The notes under the pieces: generated by a model
Database searches by the model: none
What the model was told of the DNA's origin: nothing
Seen by the model: only the letters and a program-made list of their open reading frames with translations
Program-made: the position numbers and the translations under genes
Part shown: positions 6,337-8,118 of the stretch, in pieces
Numbering within the stretch: the first letter of the stretch is position 1
Layout of the letters: every line of letters begins with the position of its first letter
Source of the DNA: Deinococcus sp.
Lineage (GTDB): Bacteria > Deinococcota > Deinococci > Deinococcales > Deinococcaceae
Direction of reading: 5' to 3'
Length of the DNA stretch: 8,118 nucleotides
Assembly: GCA_018260275.1 (NCBI GenBank)
Contig: JAGLBK010000122.1
Span: 1 to 8,118 of the forward strand

Positions 6337-7800
6337 ATGGCCCGCCCCAGAGCTCCACTTTTGACCAAACCCGACAGTCCACTCAACGACCTCCCCCTCA
6401 AGCTGAGCCTGGAGCGCCGGGCCGCCGAGCCGCTGCATATGCAACTCGCCTCGCAGCTCCGGCGTGGCGTGCTGGCCGGTATCCTGCCCGCCGGTCTGCG
6501 CCTGCCGGGGTCGCGCACGCTGGCCGCCAGCCTGGGCGTCACGCGCGGCGTGGTAGCCGAAGCCTACGCTGCGCTGGTCGCCGACGGCAGCCTGGAGGCC
6601 CTGGTCGGCAGCGGCACGCGGGTTCCGCTGGGAGCCGCGCAGCGTCCCCTCGCCCCTTCCGGGGTGCCAGAGTGGTTCGCGTCGCCTGGGCCACTGCACA
6701 TGGACCTGGCAGGGCCTCCAGGCGGCATTCACTTCCGCACGGGGGTCACCACGGCGGCCACCTTCGACGAACGCCTCTGGCGGCAGGCCTGGAGCCACGC
6801 GGCGGCGCAGCCGGTTTCGGGCGGGTACGCCGATCCCCAGGGCGAACCCGAATTACGTGCCCTGCTCGCCGCGTTCGTGGGCCGGGTGCGGGGCCTGGCA
6901 GTCAGTGCCGACCGGGTCCTGATCACTTCGGGCACCTTGCAGGCGCTGAACCTCATCGCGCGTTCGGTGTTGCCCCCCGGCTCGGCGGTGCTGTGCGAAT
7001 ACCCCGGCTACCGGGCCGCCCGCCAGATTTTCGCGGAGGCCGGGCACACCGTCTACCCGCTGCCGCTCGACGAGGATGGACCGATCATCGGCGGCGATCT
7101 GCCGCCCGCCCGACTGGTTTACGTGACGCCCAGCCATCAGTTTCCGCTGGGGGTCCGCATGAGCCTGCCGCGCCGCCTCGCCCTGCTCGACTGGGCCGAA
7201 CGCCACGACGCCCTGATTCTGGAAGACGACTACGACGGCGAATTCCGGTACGGTGCCCCGCCCCTGCCCCCGCTGGCGAGTCTGGACCGCGCGGGCCGGG
7301 TGCTGTATCTGGCGTCCCTCAGCAAAGTGCTGACTCCCTCGGTCAGAACGGGGTTTCTGATCACGTCGCCCGCGCTGATTCCGGCGCTGGTCCGCGCCCG
7401 CACGCTACTTGATTCGGGCCACCCGGTGCCGGTGCAGCAAGCACTCTCCTTTTTGCTCAACCGTGGCGAACTTGACCGCCATATTCGCCGCACCCGCCGC
7501 TGGCATGCCCAGGTCCGTGAGGCGCTGACCCGTGAACTGGCCCCGCTGGAACCGCTGGCGACCCTGCGTGGTATCGAGGCCGGGCTGCACGTCTGCCTGC
7601 ACATCGGAGCCGGTCTCAGGGCTAGCGAGGTGCAGCGTGAGCTGGCACAGGCACAGGTGTACGTCTCGACCCTCGGCGAATATGGCCACGATTTGCCCGA
7701 AGCCCTGCTGCTCGGCTACGGCGGCCTGACGCTGGCCCAAGCGGTCGCCGGAGCGCAGATCATCGTGAAGGTGCTGCGGGCTTCGGCGCAGAGCATTTGA
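6337..7800 (+). CDS. MocR-family transcriptional regulator (GntR winged helix fused to PLP aminotransferase-like domain)
   Basis: A 487-residue regulator of the MocR/PdxR/GabR class. Residues 20-100 are a GntR winged helix: EPLHMQLASQLRRGVLAGIL, the LPGSRTLAASLGVTRGVVAE recognition region, then the wing GSGTRVP. After a short linker, residues 120-487 are a class I aminotransferase fold: GGYADPQGEPELRALLA (162-178), SGTLQALNLIA (198-208), VTPSHQFPLGVRMSLPRR (263-280), LEDDYDGEFRY (295-305), and SLSKVLTPSVRTGF with Lys330 as the PLP lysine and Arg337 as a phosphate ligand. These proteins bind PLP and an amino compound as effector and act as domain-swapped dimers. An in-frame TAA lies immediately before the ATG, so no upstream start exists. 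No Shine-Dalgarno is present, which suggests a leaderless message. It is divergent from the acetyltransferase-flavoprotein-exporter operon and is its likely regulator. Confidence 0.93.
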   Translation: MARPRAPLLTKPDSPLNDLPLKLSLERRAAEPLHMQLASQLRRGVLAGILPAGLRLPGSRTLAASLGVTRGVVAEAYAALVADGSLEALVGSGTRVPLGAAQRPLAPSGVPEWFASPGPLHMDLAGPPGGIHFRTGVTTAATFDERLWRQAWSHAAAQPVSGGYADPQGEPELRALLAAFVGRVRGLAVSADRVLITSGTLQALNLIARSVLPPGSAVLCEYPGYRAARQIFAEAGHTVYPLPLDEDGPIIGGDLPPARLVYVTPSHQFPLGVRMSLPRRLALLDWAERHDALILEDDYDGEFRYGAPPLPPLASLDRAGRVLYLASLSKVLTPSVRTGFLITSPALIPALVRARTLLDSGHPVPVQQALSFLLNRGELDRHIRRTRRWHAQVREALTRELAPLEPLATLRGIEAGLHVCLHIGAGLRASEVQRELAQAQVYVSTLGEYGHDLPEALLLGYGGLTLAQAVAGAQIIVKVLRASAQSI

Positions 7801-8041
7801 CATAAGAATGTTTTGCGCTGTTGACCCTCGCCTTTTACGGTCTGAGTGCTGCCGAAAAGTCTCTCATGATTCGGAAGAGTGTAGTTTCGGCAGATGTATC
7901 GCCCGATGAATGCGAGGTTTTTAGCCCCTCCACCCTTGTGGGGGACTCGTTAGAGCTGCTTGCAGAGGTTGGGACTCGCAGAGCGCGAAGCGAGGGGGGT
8001 AACGCAGAGTGCGGTTCAGTAAATGAAATCCGGTTTATAAG
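7801..8041. other. Region without a convincing gene
   Basis: No coding region I trust lies here. One 82-codon frame (7821-8069) lacks a ribosome site and family-like residues and runs into the presumed IS end. What can be seen: a 9-bp inverted repeat CTGCCGAAA (7849-7857 with 7885-7893) without a T run, the palindromic element at 7921-8002, and a lower GC content than the flanking gene. No clear terminator for the MocR gene was found. Confidence 0.55.
7921..8002. repeat. Palindromic element, possibly a dispersed noncoding repeat
   Basis: The outer ends TTAGCCCCTC (7921-7930) and GAGGGGGGTAA (7992-8002) pair with a small internal bulge. Inside lie an alternative hairpin CCTCCAC/GTGGGGG (7927-7933 with 7938-7944, CCTT loop) and a direct repeat GGGACTCG (7942-7949 and 7971-7978), each copy followed by AGAGC within one to two bases. 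Such C-run/G-run palindromes resemble the small noncoding repeats of Deinococcus. Only one copy lies in this window, so repeat status is unproven. Confidence 0.4.
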
Positions 8042-8118
8042 TAGACCTCCTGCGAAAGTCAGCTGGTAAATTTTAGAGGTGTCAAACGGTCAATTTGAGC
8101 AGGTTCTGAAATTGAATC
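8042..8118 (+). mobile_element. Probable left end of an IS5-type insertion sequence (partial)
   Basis: AGACCTCCTGCGAAAGTC at 8043-8060 resembles the terminal inverted repeats of IS5-family elements of the ISL2/IS1031 kind, which typically begin GAGACCT followed by TTGCA-like bases. A transposase-like start follows within 40 bases, the usual spacing, and base composition becomes AT-richer. The right end and the partner repeat are outside the window, so the exact boundary (around 8042-8044) and family are tentative. Confidence 0.4.
8079..8118 (+). CDS. Possible transposase N-terminus (partial)
   Basis: A GTG at 8079 opens a frame (MSNGQFEQVLKLN) that continues past the window edge; an in-frame TAA at 8067-8069 bounds it upstream. 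The pattern xFEQVLKLN resembles the first helix of IS5-type DDE transposases, which begin with a short FEQ/YEx-like segment before the helix-turn-helix. AGAG lies too close to the GTG to be a good ribosome site, so the true start may differ. Only 13 residues are visible, so this is weak evidence. Confidence 0.3.
   Translation, partial: MSNGQFEQVLKLN

Noticed and set aside
7821..8069. 82-codon frame after the MocR gene
   Set aside because: No ribosome site, no leaderless -10 box at the right distance, no family-like residues; it crosses the palindromic element and the presumed IS boundary, so it is probably chance.

Overview
The window is GC-rich, densely packed chromosomal DNA that looks like Deinococcus. 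Three things point there: an aminotransferase that reads as LysJ of the LysW-carrier (aminoadipate) lysine pathway found in Deinococcus-Thermus; several TANNNT -10 boxes 6 to 9 bases before a start codon with no Shine-Dalgarno, the arrangement of leaderless genes common in Deinococcus; and the overall base composition. The genus is an inference, since no rRNA or other marker is present.

Left part (1-2300, + strand): the C-terminal end of a MalK/UgpC-type sugar-ABC ATPase, closed by a hairpin terminator; then a polar amino acid ABC substrate-binding protein, an intervening hairpin terminator, and the matching HisM/GlnP-type permease. No ATPase of the amino acid (GlnQ) type is present, so this importer is incomplete here. 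A 14-bp bidirectional terminator separates it from the convergent lysJ.

Middle part (2301-6336, - strand): lysJ, preceded on the same strand by a compact four-gene operon read right to left: GNAT acetyltransferase, PNPOx-like flavin-binding protein, LysE-family exporter and EamA/DMT-family exporter. The first three genes are joined by 4-base stop/start overlaps. The fourth may be coupled through a 15-codon mini-cistron whose ends overlap both neighbours, and the operon may open with a leaderless 24-codon ORF that also overlaps its neighbour by ATGA.

Right part (6337-8118, + strand): a MocR-family regulator (GntR winged helix fused to a PLP-binding aminotransferase-fold domain), transcribed divergently from the operon. 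The two putative -10 boxes overlap on opposite strands, so one bound regulator could control both directions. After it come about 240 bases without a convincing gene, containing a palindromic G/C-run element, and then what looks like the left end of an IS5-type insertion sequence running off the window.

The most system-like unit is MocR plus acetyltransferase, flavoprotein and two different exporters. It resembles a PLP- or amino-compound-responsive modification-and-efflux module; the substrate cannot be told from sequence.
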